The notes under the pieces were generated by a model. The model had not been told where the DNA came from, did no database searches, and saw only the letters and a program-made list of their open reading frames with translations. A DNA stretch of 64,000 nt from CAMCYM01 sp964405405 (GTDB lineage Bacteria > Bacteroidota > Bacteroidia > Flavobacteriales_D > Sanyastnellaceae). Location: assembly GCA_964405405.1 (NCBI GenBank), contig CAYONT010000003.1, positions 77,217 through 141,216 of the forward strand, read 5' to 3'. The position numbers and the translations under genes are program-made. How positions within the stretch are numbered: position 1 is the first letter of the stretch; every line of letters starts with the position of its first letter. Positions 1 to 7,778 of this stretch are shown piece by piece.

Positions 1-92
1 ACCAGGGTGCCATTGTGGATTCGGGTCCCAAGGAGCTGGCCCTGGAGTTGGAGGAGCGGGGTTACGATTGGATCAAAGAACGGGTCGGATGA
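1..92 (+). CDS. sufC: SufC, Fe-S cluster assembly ATPase (3' end only)
   Basis: Only the last 29 codons are present; the gene starts before the window. The reading frame begins at position 3 and ends with TGA at 90-92. The tail carries the GYDWIKE motif typical of the SufC C-terminus in Bacteroidota. SufC is the ABC-type ATPase of the SufBCD scaffold that assembles Fe-S clusters in the cytosol. The stop overlaps the next start codon as ATGA (89-92), so sufC and sufD are translationally coupled. The call rests on the short C-terminal motif plus the sufD neighbour. Confidence 0.85.
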   Translation, partial: QGAIVDSGPKELALELEERGYDWIKERVG

Positions 93-1474
93 GTGCGGAA
101 GCGATGACTTGGGAGGTGTCGGGACCGGCGGATTTCCGCGAGGAGGTGCGTGACCGGTTGCGTCGGGTGCCCGCGGCGCCGGCGTTGCAGGCCCAGGCCC
201 AGGATTGGCTGGCGGCCATGGAGGGGGCTTTCCGGGAGGCCGGCGTGGAACCGGGGGCCGGCGTGGGCGCCGCCGCGGGTCATGCGGCCGTCCGGGATCG
301 GGCCCTGGCCGCTTTGGCGCAGTGGCCGGTTCCCCACCGGCGGCTCGAGCGTTGGAAGTACACGCCGATTGGGGCGCTGCTGGAACAGCGTTTTACGCTG
401 GTGCCGCAGCCACTGCCAGAGGACCGAGCGGTTGCTTGCCCGGCGTGGTCCGGTTACCGCGTGGTCATCGTCAATGGCCGGTGGGTGCCCGCGTGGAGCC
501 GATTGCCCGAGGGGGTGGTGGTGGAGATGGGCGCTTCGGACGGATGGGACCAGCAGGACTGGATGGGGGCGGTGTTGACCCGGTATGCACAGGAGGGAAT
601 GGTGTTGCGGGTGGAGGCGGGCGTGGCGCTGGACGCGCCCATCCTCGTGGAGTCGGTGGTGCACGGGGCCCAAGTGGCCTGCTTCCCGAGCCACCGGTTG
701 GAGCTGGGGGCCGGTGCCCAGGCCACCGTGGTGGAGTGGTCGCACAGCACCCCGGAAACGACTGGGTTCTGTGGCACCGGATGGACCCTTTCGCTCGGCG
801 AGGGCGCCGTCGCATCCCTGCAACAAGTGGTGAACGACGCCGGTACGGTGCACCGGCAGGTATACCTCACAGCGAACCAGGCGGCGGAGAGCCGGATGCA
901 ACATGTGCATTTCGTGGTGCAGGCGAGCCAGGTGCGGGCGGATTTGGCCTTCCGCTTGCTGGGGGAAGGCGCTCATACCGAATTGAAAGGGGCTTACCTG
1001 CCTTGTGGTTCGGAAAAAGTCGCCCACTACACCACGGTGGACCACCGGGTGCCCCATTGCACGAGCGACGAGGACTACCGCGGGGTGCTGTACGACCAAG
1101 CGACGGGTGTTTTCAACGGGAAAATTTTCGTGCGCACCGACGCGCAGAAAACCGAGGCTTACCAGCGCAATGCGAACTTGCTCGTGGGCCGGGAAGCGGT
1201 CATGTATTCCAAGCCAGAGCTGGAAATTTACGCGGATGACGTCAAGTGTAGCCACGGCTGTACCGTAGGCCAAATCGACGAAAAAGCCCTCTTCTACGCC
1301 CGGTCGCGGGGCATCTCGGAGGACGCAGCCAGGGCCCTGCTGGTCGAGGCTTTTGTGGCGGAAGCGTTGGAGGTGTTGCCCGGGGAGGGGGTGCGTGATG
1401 CGGTACGGGCGGCGCTGGCGGCCCGGCATGGCGGATTCGGGTTGGAGGACGAATGGAACGACTGGACCGCCTGA
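89..1474 (+). CDS. sufD: SufD, Fe-S cluster assembly scaffold subunit
   Basis: 461 residues from the ATG at 89, which overlaps the sufC stop as ATGA; a TTG at 68 in the same frame is less likely. The protein belongs to the SufB/SufD beta-helix family. The C-terminal third shows the hallmark KCSHGCTVGQIDEKALFY stretch, near residues 387-404, with the Cys/His context used for subunit contact and cluster assembly. SufD partners SufB and SufC. The 3' end overlaps tlyA by 22 nt. Length fits the family, and the assignment is firm from sequence and operon context. Confidence 0.95.
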   Translation: MSAEAMTWEVSGPADFREEVRDRLRRVPAAPALQAQAQDWLAAMEGAFREAGVEPGAGVGAAAGHAAVRDRALAALAQWPVPHRRLERWKYTPIGALLEQRFTLVPQPLPEDRAVACPAWSGYRVVIVNGRWVPAWSRLPEGVVVEMGASDGWDQQDWMGAVLTRYAQEGMVLRVEAGVALDAPILVESVVHGAQVACFPSHRLELGAGAQATVVEWSHSTPETTGFCGTGWTLSLGEGAVASLQQVVNDAGTVHRQVYLTANQAAESRMQHVHFVVQASQVRADLAFRLLGEGAHTELKGAYLPCGSEKVAHYTTVDHRVPHCTSDEDYRGVLYDQATGVFNGKIFVRTDAQKTEAYQRNANLLVGREAVMYSKPELEIYADDVKCSHGCTVGQIDEKALFYARSRGISEDAARALLVEAFVAEALEVLPGEGVRDAVRAALAARHGGFGLEDEWNDWTA

Positions 1475-2205
1475 TGGTCCTCCGGGGCATGTCCTCCACC
1501 CGGGCACGGGCTGCACGGGACATCGAGGCATGCGGAGTTCGTGTGAATGGGACGGTGCAGCGGAAGCCCGGGAAATGGGTTCCGTCCGACGCGGAACTGG
1601 CATGGGAATCCGCGCCCATGCCTTGGGTGAGTCGGGGTGCGCTGAAGTTGCTAGGAGCTTGGGAGGTTTGGCCTGAACTGGTGCCGGTGGGTGCGTGGAT
1701 GTTGGATGTGGGGGCTTCGACGGGTGGGTTCACGGAGGTGGCGCTGGCGCACGGGGCGCTGGGGGTGGTGGCGGTGGATGCCGGGTCGGATCAATTGGCA
1801 CCGGCGTTGCGAAGCGATGGTCGTGTGCGGTGGTTCGACAAGACGCAAATTCAGTCGCTTCGGCGGGAGGACATCACCGCATTGGGTGTGCCATTGCCTG
1901 CGTATTTTGCTGTGGATGTGTCGTTTGTGAGTGCCACGCGGGTGCTGGGTTCGGTGGAAGCGCTGATGGCCCCGGATTCACCTGCCCACGGGGTGGTGCT
2001 GGTGAAACCGCAGTTTGAGGTGGGGCCGCAAGGCCTCGGCCGCAACGGGGTGGTGCGGGATGCGCGGCTTCGGCAACAGGCCTTGGACCAGGTGGTGGCC
2101 GCCGCCCGCGAGGTGGGTTTTGTGGCGGTGGATTGGGTTCCCTCGCCCGTCACGGGGGGAGATGGCAACGCAGAATGGCTCTTGAGACTGCATCGACCCC
2201 TTTGA
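1453..2205 (+). CDS. tlyA: TlyA family rRNA (cytidine-2'-O)-methyltransferase
   Basis: 250 residues. The N-terminus is an S4 RNA-binding domain (about residues 1-62, beginning ERLDRLMVLRGMSSTRARAA). The rest is an FtsJ-like SAM methyltransferase with the binding motif LDVGASTGGFTE near residues 80-91. Family members 2'-O-methylate cytidines in 16S and/or 23S rRNA; some homologues are called haemolysins for historical reasons. The start lies inside sufD, and the S4 domain begins right at this Met, which supports it. Its position inside the suf operon is unexpected, since no direct role in Fe-S assembly is known. Confidence 0.93.
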   Translation: MERLDRLMVLRGMSSTRARAARDIEACGVRVNGTVQRKPGKWVPSDAELAWESAPMPWVSRGALKLLGAWEVWPELVPVGAWMLDVGASTGGFTEVALAHGALGVVAVDAGSDQLAPALRSDGRVRWFDKTQIQSLRREDITALGVPLPAYFAVDVSFVSATRVLGSVEALMAPDSPAHGVVLVKPQFEVGPQGLGRNGVVRDARLRQQALDQVVAAAREVGFVAVDWVPSPVTGGDGNAEWLLRLHRPL

Positions 2206-2209
2206 AAAC

Positions 2210-3442
2210 ATGACGCATCGCCCTTTCGACCTCGAGGCCATCCGTGCCCAGTTCCCCATCTTGGGCCGCCAAGTTCATGGCAAGCCCTTGGTCTATCTCG
2301 ACAGTGCAGCGTCTTCTCAAAAACCCGAATCGGTCATTTCTGCCCAAGCGGACTACCTGCGTTCCCGCCACGCAAACGTGCACCGGGGGGTGCACACCCT
2401 GTCCCAAGAGGCCACGGATGCCTTTGAGGCGGCTCGTGAACGCATTCGGCAGCACCTGCATGCTGCGCATGTTGAGGAGGTCATCTTCACCTCGGGGGCC
2501 ACGGCTTCCATCAACCTCGTGGCCGCTGCCTGGGGCCGAAACCAGCTCCGGGCCGGGGATGTGGTGCTCTTGACCCGAATGGACCACCACGCGAACATCG
2601 TCCCATGGCAGATGGTCGCAGAACGGACCGGGGCACGGGTGGTGCCCATTGCGGTGTTGGAAGACGGAACGGTGGATGAGGAGGACTTGCAGCGGGGCCT
2701 CTCCTTGCAGCCCAAATTGGTGGCTTTCCCACACGTTTCCAACGTGTTGGGTACGGTCAACCCCGTGGCCCGCTGGGTTCGGGCCGCCCATGACGTGGGG
2801 GCGTTGGTGCTGGTCGATGGCTGCCAAGCGGTCCCCCACCTCCCAGTGGATGTGCAGGCATTGGGGGCCGATTTTTATGCATTTTCTGCCCACAAGGCAT
2901 ACGGTCCAACGGGCTTCGGGGTGCTTTACGGGAAGCGGGCGATCTTGGAGGCGATGCCGCCCTTCCTCGGTGGGGGAGAGATGATTGCGCACGTGGATTT
3001 TGAACAGGGAACGACCTATGCGAATCTGCCGTTCAAATTCGAGGCCGGAACCCCGCACATCAGCGGTGCCATCGCTTGTGCGGCGGCCCTGGACTGGATG
3101 TGCAGCTGGGGAATGGAAGCCCTGGCGGCCCACGAACAGCGGTTGGTGGAGCGTGCGTTGGCCGGACTCAGGTCGGTATCGGGTATCCGGTTGGTGGGCA
3201 CTCCACCCGAGCGGGTCGGCGTGGTGAGCTTTCTGCTCGAAGGGGTGCATCCCTATGATGTGGGGGTGCTGCTTGATGCCCAGGGCGTAGCGGTACGTAC
3301 GGGCATGCACTGCGCCGAGCCCCTCATGAAGCATTTGGGCTTGCCCGGGACCGTGCGGGCTTCGTTTGCCGCCTACAACACCCCAGAGGAGGTGGACGTC
3401 TTCGTGGCAGCCGTCCACCGTGCCGCGCGCATCCTCCGTTGA
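2210..3442 (+). CDS. sufS: SufS cysteine desulfurase
   Basis: 410 residues, the normal SufS length. It is a fold-type I PLP enzyme that takes sulfur from L-cysteine as a persulfide. Lys229 in FSAHKAYGPTG is the PLP lysine. Cys368 in RTGMHCAEP is the persulfide cysteine, in the short loop typical of group II (SufS/CsdA) enzymes. HHANIVPW and VDGCQAVPH supply further PLP contacts. It starts 4 nt after the tlyA stop and is followed closely by its partner sufE. Confidence 0.96.
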   Translation: MTHRPFDLEAIRAQFPILGRQVHGKPLVYLDSAASSQKPESVISAQADYLRSRHANVHRGVHTLSQEATDAFEAARERIRQHLHAAHVEEVIFTSGATASINLVAAAWGRNQLRAGDVVLLTRMDHHANIVPWQMVAERTGARVVPIAVLEDGTVDEEDLQRGLSLQPKLVAFPHVSNVLGTVNPVARWVRAAHDVGALVLVDGCQAVPHLPVDVQALGADFYAFSAHKAYGPTGFGVLYGKRAILEAMPPFLGGGEMIAHVDFEQGTTYANLPFKFEAGTPHISGAIACAAALDWMCSWGMEALAAHEQRLVERALAGLRSVSGIRLVGTPPERVGVVSFLLEGVHPYDVGVLLDAQGVAVRTGMHCAEPLMKHLGLPGTVRASFAAYNTPEEVDVFVAAVHRAARILR

Positions 3443-3449
3443 ACCGGCG

Positions 3450-3457
3450 TAACTTGC
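3450..3457 (+). promoter_or_regulatory. Putative -7 element of a leaderless sufE promoter
   Basis: TAACTTGC resembles the Bacteroidota -7 consensus TAnnTTTG and ends exactly 4 nt before the sufE ATG. The same sequence at the same spacing precedes the GH16 gene at 33014. It would let sufE be transcribed independently of the upstream suf genes on an mRNA with almost no leader. No clear -33 TTTG is visible. Confidence 0.45.
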
Positions 3458-3461
3458 ACCC

Positions 3462-3911
3462 ATGGACGCAATGGAAGATCGACAAGCCGCCATCGAACGG
3501 GAATTTGCGGCCTTCGACGACTGGACTGACAAGTATGAACTCCTCATCGAGCTGGGCAAAGAACTTCCCGGCATTCCTGCGGAACGGCGGCAGGATGACT
3601 GGCTCATCCGGGGCTGTCAATCGAAAGTTTGGCTTCATGCCTCACGGAACCCCGATGGAACGGTCCACCTAGAAGCAGATAGCGACGCCATCGTGACCCG
3701 GGGGCTGGCAGGACTGATGGTTCGGATTTTCGATGGATTGCCGCCTTCTGTGGTGGCCCAAGGCCCCTTGTGGGTTCTGGAGCGCATCGGGTTGGCCGCC
3801 CACCTCAGCCCCACCCGGGCAAACGGTTTGCGGTCCATGGTAGACCAAATCCGTTTGTACGGCCGGGTCCTCGCCATGCAGGATGGCGCCATGCCGCCCG
3901 CACAGGCCTGA
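3462..3911 (+). CDS. sufE: SufE sulfur acceptor protein
   Basis: 149 residues. SufE accepts persulfide sulfur from SufS and passes it to the SufBCD scaffold. The acceptor is Cys52 in IRGCQSKVW, the conserved SufE/CsdE motif. The ATG at 3462 sits 4 nt after a TAACTTGC element. The gene lies 19 nt after the sufS stop and closes the suf operon. Confidence 0.95.
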   Translation: MDAMEDRQAAIEREFAAFDDWTDKYELLIELGKELPGIPAERRQDDWLIRGCQSKVWLHASRNPDGTVHLEADSDAIVTRGLAGLMVRIFDGLPPSVVAQGPLWVLERIGLAAHLSPTRANGLRSMVDQIRLYGRVLAMQDGAMPPAQA

Positions 3912-3929
3912 GGCAAGCACCCATTGGGG

Positions 3930-3977
3930 CAAGAAAAAACCCCCCGGAAGCGCGTAAGACACGCGACCAAGGGGTCT
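3930..3977 (-). terminator. Rho-independent terminator, minus strand
   Basis: On the minus strand ACCCC (3971-3975) pairs with GGGGT (3939-3943). An inner GG/CC pair and CGCG/CGCG stem surround a 7-nt loop (3955-3961). The hairpin is followed directly by a T run (3938 down to 3933). It lies about 145 nt beyond the M23 peptidase stop and would end that minus-strand operon, or a small RNA encoded in the gap. Confidence 0.6.
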
Positions 3978-4009
3978 AACCCTAACCACGACGACCAAAG
4001 ATGGATCCG

Positions 4010-4092
4010 AGGTCTTGCAGGTAAAGGACAGCCCGGTCTTCGGTCAGGGAACCAGGACAGGGGCTGGATTCCACCGTCCTGTGTAAAGACCT
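4010..4092. other. Structured intergenic segment, possible small RNA
   Basis: Three nested complementary pairs lie between sufE and the M23 gene: AGGTCTT (4010-4016) with AAGACCT (4086-4092), AGGAC (4025-4029) with GTCCT (4076-4080), and AGCCC (4030-4034) with GGGCT (4061-4065). Read on the minus strand and joined to the terminator at 3930-3977, it would give a transcript of about 170 nt. I could not match it to SRP RNA, RNase P RNA or tmRNA. It may simply be the 3' UTR of the minus operon. Confidence 0.25.
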
Positions 4093-4121
4093 GAAAGCAA
4101 GGAAAAGGGTTGCATCCCAGC

Positions 4122-5378
4122 TCAGGGGGCCTCCTCATACCAGGCCTGCATCGCCCGCAACGCCTCTTCAAATGCGGGGCGCGATTTCTTGGCGATGGGT
4201 TCGGAAGCTGGGGTTTCCTCGGCGAGATGGTCCACTTGCTTTCCGTTTTTCCAAAAGCGGAAACAAACGTGTGGGCCGGTAGAGAGCCCCGTGGAACCCA
4301 CGTAGCCGATGACCTGTCCTTGGTGTACCCGGGCGCCCACCGAAACCGCACGCTTGGACATGTGCAGGTACTGGGTTTCGTAGGTGCTGTTGTGTCTGAT
4401 TTTTACGTAGTTGCCATTGCCCGAATGGTATTCACTTTTGGTGACCACCCCATCGCCCACGGCGATGATGGGGGTTCCGTGGGGAGCGGCATAGTCCGTA
4501 CCTAGGTGGGCCTTGACCCGGTTCAGAACGGGATGAAACCGCTTCATGCTGAACCGGCTGGAGATGCGGCTGAACTCCACGGGGGACTTCAAAAAGGCAC
4601 GCCGGAGCGATTCACCATCCGCATTGTAGTAGGCCGGTCCAGAACCCGCATCAAACCGATAAGCCGTCAGCAGCTTGCTGCGGTGCGTGAAGTGGCTGGC
4701 CAGGATCTTCGGTGAACTGACCGGCTCTCCGTTCACCGTTTCCACCTCGTAGAATACATCGAAGGCGTCCCCTGCTTGCAGCCGGGTAAAGTCGATGGTC
4801 CAGGCATAGACATTCGCCATGGAGAGGGCCAGGGCCGACGGTGCACCGATGCGGTCCAAGTCCACGTACAGCGAACTTTCGATGGTGCCCGTCGCCCGCA
4901 CGCGCACCGTGTCCACGGGAAACGTGTGTTTTTCTACCCAGATGCTGTCCCCGAAGTGGAACTGGACATACTCGCGCAAACTTCCCTGATAGACAAAGCT
5001 CACCGGGGTGAAAGCACTGTCGGGCTTGTGCATGGACCACCAGGGCTTGCCCACGCGAAGGTCCCGCACATCCCAGATGCCCTGCGTGGCGTCCACGGCC
5101 TTGGCGATGGCTTGGTTGTTGAGTCCGACACTGGAGAGCAGGGCGGAGAGGGTTTGGCCTTCACGCACTTCACCCGAATCCGGAAGGAAGTAATTCCAAT
5201 CCAGACCGTAGCGAATCTGGGGTCCGCAATCTGCTTCCTCCACCACTTCCTCCCCCTCCGTGGGATCGCCGCAACCGGACAGCCCGAAGACCACCGCAAA
5301 CAGCAGCCCCACGAACCTCCTCAAGGGCGAGCGTTCAAGTGGTTTCAGTCTTTTTTGAAAACGTTCTTTTCGACCCAT
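4122..5378 (-). CDS. M23 family metallopeptidase, lipoprotein
   Basis: 418 residues from the ATG at 5378. The N-terminus is a lipoprotein signal (hydrophobic FVGLLFAVVFGL then SGC lipobox), so the enzyme acts in the envelope on peptidoglycan cross-links. A LysM/OapA-like region (about residues 60-110, REGQTLSALL) precedes the C-terminal peptidase domain. Metal-site motifs are HLGTD and YLHM. The usual HxH is replaced by GPHVCFRFWKNG, a Cys variant I recall from other Bacteroidota M23 proteins. The start lies 34 nt inside the 3' end of the tryptophan dioxygenase gene, so the two are coupled although functionally unrelated. It is probably a cell-wall endopeptidase. Confidence 0.88.
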   Translation of the reverse strand: MGRKERFQKRLKPLERSPLRRFVGLLFAVVFGLSGCGDPTEGEEVVEEADCGPQIRYGLDWNYFLPDSGEVREGQTLSALLSSVGLNNQAIAKAVDATQGIWDVRDLRVGKPWWSMHKPDSAFTPVSFVYQGSLREYVQFHFGDSIWVEKHTFPVDTVRVRATGTIESSLYVDLDRIGAPSALALSMANVYAWTIDFTRLQAGDAFDVFYEVETVNGEPVSSPKILASHFTHRSKLLTAYRFDAGSGPAYYNADGESLRRAFLKSPVEFSRISSRFSMKRFHPVLNRVKAHLGTDYAAPHGTPIIAVGDGVVTKSEYHSGNGNYVKIRHNSTYETQYLHMSKRAVSVGARVHQGQVIGYVGSTGLSTGPHVCFRFWKNGKQVDHLAEETPASEPIAKKSRPAFEEALRAMQAWYEEAP

Positions 5379-6349
5379 CCTTTTCCCCAGTCCTGCTGTT
5401 CCGATTCGCTCCAAAGTTCGGGGAAGAAGATGCGTTTCTGAAAACGGGGCGGCAGGTACTTCTGCCAATTCGTGCCCCCGGTCGCGGCAATGTCCTCCGG
5501 GTCCTTCTGCAAGTACCGGACGGCCGACTTGTAATGCGAAAGCGGCCAGTGGATGTTTACGTTGACGTCCAACCATCTCAGCTGTTCCCGGAGTGAATCG
5601 TTCCCGGAGGTCTCGGGACGGGCAAGGTACACACTGCGGACGTTCGTTTCGTAGCATTGGTGGGCCAAGTCGAGCAGCACCCGGTCATACTTCGCCTCGA
5701 ACTGTTTGAGCGTGAAGGTCTTCTCGCCGCTCGAAAGTTCCACCGCACCCGCCTTCCAGTACAGGTCGGGATAGAGTTCTGGAATGTCTTCGCGCCGGTA
5801 GGCGGTGTCACGGCGCCGGTGCCCGGCGTGCAGCAACCGGTCGAACGTCGTGCACCGGATTTCGATCATGCGGTATTGCGCACTCTGAAACCCCGAGGCA
5901 GGGAGCAAGGCCATCCGGAATTGCAGGAACTGCGCTGGATCCATGCCGTCCACCATGATGTCGAAGCTGTGCGTGAGTGCCTCGAAGTACCGGTTGATGC
6001 GGGCGATGCGTTTCGTCAGCTGCGCGGCGTCAGGGGCCGGCGATTCGGCGATTTGGCCCAGTTCATGGAGCGACAATTTGAAGTACAACTCGGTGATCTG
6101 GTGGTACATGATGAAGATGGATTCATCGGGGATGGGCGTGCGCGGCGTTTGGAGGCTGAGCAACGTGTCCAGGTGGATGTAGTCCCAGTACGAGAGGTAA
6201 TCGGCGTGCAACAGGCCGTCGAGGTAGGCCGCGAGGTCTTGGCCGGTTGCGGCGTATTTGGCCTGCAATGCGGCCAATTTCTCCAGAATGGCGGGCGCGA
6301 AGGCGTGGGTGGAAGATGGGTCTGGCATTTGACAGGCCAATTTCGACAT
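5345..6349 (-). CDS. kynA: Tryptophan 2,3-dioxygenase
   Basis: 334 residues from the ATG at 6349; an in-frame ATG at 6328 is an alternative. It is a haem enzyme that opens the indole ring of L-tryptophan to N-formylkynurenine, the first step of the kynurenine pathway. Recognisable features are SIFIMYHQITELYFKLSLHE (substrate and haem pocket), LQFRMALLPASGFQSAQYR (substrate-carboxylate Arg) and the C-terminal HYKSAVRYL with ATGGTNWQKYLPP, where His is the likely proximal haem ligand. It follows the DUF3108 gene by 11 nt. No other kynurenine gene is certain here, although the nearby RidA-family gene could act in the same pathway. Confidence 0.93.
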   Translation of the reverse strand: MSKLACQMPDPSSTHAFAPAILEKLAALQAKYAATGQDLAAYLDGLLHADYLSYWDYIHLDTLLSLQTPRTPIPDESIFIMYHQITELYFKLSLHELGQIAESPAPDAAQLTKRIARINRYFEALTHSFDIMVDGMDPAQFLQFRMALLPASGFQSAQYRMIEIRCTTFDRLLHAGHRRRDTAYRREDIPELYPDLYWKAGAVELSSGEKTFTLKQFEAKYDRVLLDLAHQCYETNVRSVYLARPETSGNDSLREQLRWLDVNVNIHWPLSHYKSAVRYLQKDPEDIAATGGTNWQKYLPPRFQKRIFFPELWSESEQQDWGKGWVEKNVFKKD

Positions 6350-6360
6350 TCCCCGGCGGT

Positions 6361-7242
6361 TCAGAGGCCACGTGCGGCAGGATTTCGGAGCCCGCTGCAA
6401 GAAATCAGCTCCACTTCCACCGCGCCGACCCAAATCTCGGTCCGCACGAGCACGGGGATGTGGTTCGCATCGTCGCTCACGAAGACGGTCAGGTCGTCGG
6501 AATCTTTCCAGACCCGGCCTTTTTGGATGACGGGATGGAAGACCAGGCAGTTCCACTGGCCCGCCGGGGTCTTCACCCGCTGCCTCCCCCCAAACCGAAC
6601 GGTCAGCGGGTAGTACTCCCCGTCGATGATGGAAGGGATGACCATGGTGTCGCCCTTGCGCAGGTGGTCCATGGGCTGGTGCCGGTGGGCGTAGAAGGCG
6701 CTCACCATGTCGTGTACGGGGTGGGGCAAGGGAAAGGCGGTGCCGGGTGCGCGCTTGCGGTGCTCCTCGGTCTCCACCGCCCGCCGCGACCAATCGAACC
6801 GGTAGTCCTGCAGGAGGCGGTAGTCTCCCTCCTGGATGTCCCGAACGAAGCGGACGGGCAGCTGGGTCTCCACATCGATGGAACTGCGGTAGGTGTCCCG
6901 CACCTTGAAGACCCAGTCAAAGGCGGCGTTCGTGGCGCCGGTGGCCACGACCTGCCAGGTGGGCCGTCCGCTGACGTGTCCGAGGTCTTTGACTTGGATC
7001 GTGGCCCCGGCAGCTTCGATGAACCCATAGCGAATCCGGTACTGGAGTTTTTCGCCGGGGTGGTAGGCGCGGACCGGCGTTGTGGCACGGGGCCAGCCCT
7101 TGTGGGCGAGTGTGTCTGGCCTCACGAGGGGCGGCATCTGGGGTGTCCAGGGAATTACGGTCTGGGAAGCAACCCACCCGATGCATCCGGCAAGCGCGGC
7201 CAAGACCGCCCAGCGCCTGGGTCTGAGAGAGAAGGTGTTCAT
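6361..7242 (-). CDS. DUF3108 domain-containing exported protein
   Basis: 293 residues with an N-terminal hydrophobic segment (about residues 10-27) that looks like a signal peptide or anchor. The mature part resembles the DUF3108 family of exported beta-rich proteins: GEKLQYRIRYGFIEAAGATI early, then VKDLGHVSG and VFKVRDTYRSSIDVETQLP. The family is common in Bacteroidota and its function is unknown to me. It lies between the RidA-family gene and the tryptophan dioxygenase, co-oriented with both. Confidence 0.8.
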   Translation of the reverse strand: MNTFSLRPRRWAVLAALAGCIGWVASQTVIPWTPQMPPLVRPDTLAHKGWPRATTPVRAYHPGEKLQYRIRYGFIEAAGATIQVKDLGHVSGRPTWQVVATGATNAAFDWVFKVRDTYRSSIDVETQLPVRFVRDIQEGDYRLLQDYRFDWSRRAVETEEHRKRAPGTAFPLPHPVHDMVSAFYAHRHQPMDHLRKGDTMVIPSIIDGEYYPLTVRFGGRQRVKTPAGQWNCLVFHPVIQKGRVWKDSDDLTVFVSDDANHIPVLVRTEIWVGAVEVELISCSGLRNPAARGL

Positions 7243-7297
7243 GCCCCAACGCTTCCAAAAAGCGGGCCGGAATCCCCCGACCCTGCACGGCGGGTCC

Positions 7298-7723
7298 TCA
7301 AACCGTGGCGATGCACTTGAGTTCGATGGCGATGGGGGTCGGGAGCCGGTTGATCTCCACTGTGGTTCTACACGGCTGATTGTGAGGAAAATACTCCGCG
7401 TAAATGCGGTTGAAAACCACGAAATCTCGCTCCATATCGACCAGGAACACCGTCACGTCTACCAATTTTTCCCAATCGGAGCCGCTGGCTTCGAGAATGG
7501 CGCGCACGTTCGCGAACACGCTGTGCACCTGCGCCTCGAAGTCGAATCGCACGAAGTGGCCGCTGGCGTTGCGCTCGAGGCCGGGGATGCCGCTGTCTTG
7601 CGGACCGCTCCCGGCGATGCGGGGGCCGACCCCGCTGAGGAACAACAGGTCTCCTACGCGGCGGGCGTGGGGGTAAGCCCCGACGGGAAGGGGGGCACCG
7701 GAGGTGGAAAAGGCGTCGGACAT
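7298..7723 (-). CDS. RidA/YjgF family deaminase, possibly 2-aminomuconate deaminase
   Basis: 141 residues from the ATG at 7723. The fold is YjgF/YER057c/UK114, whose members hydrolyse reactive enamines/imines. Motifs include GAYPHARRVGDLLFLSGVGP and a C-terminal CRTTVEINRLPTPIAIELKC, with the Arg that binds the substrate carboxylate. From memory, the PHARRVG and PTPIAIELKC signatures resemble proteins annotated as 2-aminomuconate deaminase in kynurenine-type degradation. The downstream tryptophan dioxygenase fits that role, but this is inference. The start codon lies 4 nt from a perfect TACCTTTG -7 element on the same strand. Confidence 0.85.
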   Translation of the reverse strand: MSDAFSTSGAPLPVGAYPHARRVGDLLFLSGVGPRIAGSGPQDSGIPGLERNASGHFVRFDFEAQVHSVFANVRAILEASGSDWEKLVDVTVFLVDMERDFVVFNRIYAEYFPHNQPCRTTVEINRLPTPIAIELKCIATV

Positions 7724-7727
7724 GTGC

Positions 7728-7735
7728 CAAAGGTA
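7728..7735 (-). promoter_or_regulatory. -7 element (TACCTTTG), leaderless promoter for the RidA operon
   Basis: On the minus strand this is a perfect match to TAnnTTTG. It ends 4 nt before the RidA-family start codon at 7723. It forms a compact divergent promoter pair with the element at 7767-7774 for the aminopeptidase; only 55 nt separate the two start codons. Confidence 0.6.
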
Positions 7736-7766
7736 CACACCGGCGGCAGGGTGGCACCCTCCGCGG

Positions 7767-7774
7767 TATCTTCG
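7767..7774 (+). promoter_or_regulatory. -7 element (TATCTTCG), leaderless promoter for the Xaa-Pro aminopeptidase
   Basis: TATCTTCG is one base from the TAnnTTTG consensus and ends 4 nt before the ATG at 7779. The identical octamer is used upstream of tRNA-Val and the thioredoxin-fold lipoprotein. Confidence 0.55.
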
Positions 7775-7778
7775 GGCC

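Noticed and set aside
62..1603. A 513-codon minus-strand frame across sufD
   Set aside because: Shadow of sufD, low-complexity His/Pro/Arg-rich, no start signal.
2197..2204. A leaderless promoter for sufS (CCCCTTTG 5 nt before the ATG)
   Set aside because: The essential TA of the -7 box is missing and the bases are part of the tlyA stop region; coincidence is likely.
4010..4092. SRP RNA or RNase P RNA
   Set aside because: The GGAA tetraloop/AGCAGC region of SRP RNA and the conserved RNase P core motifs are missing.
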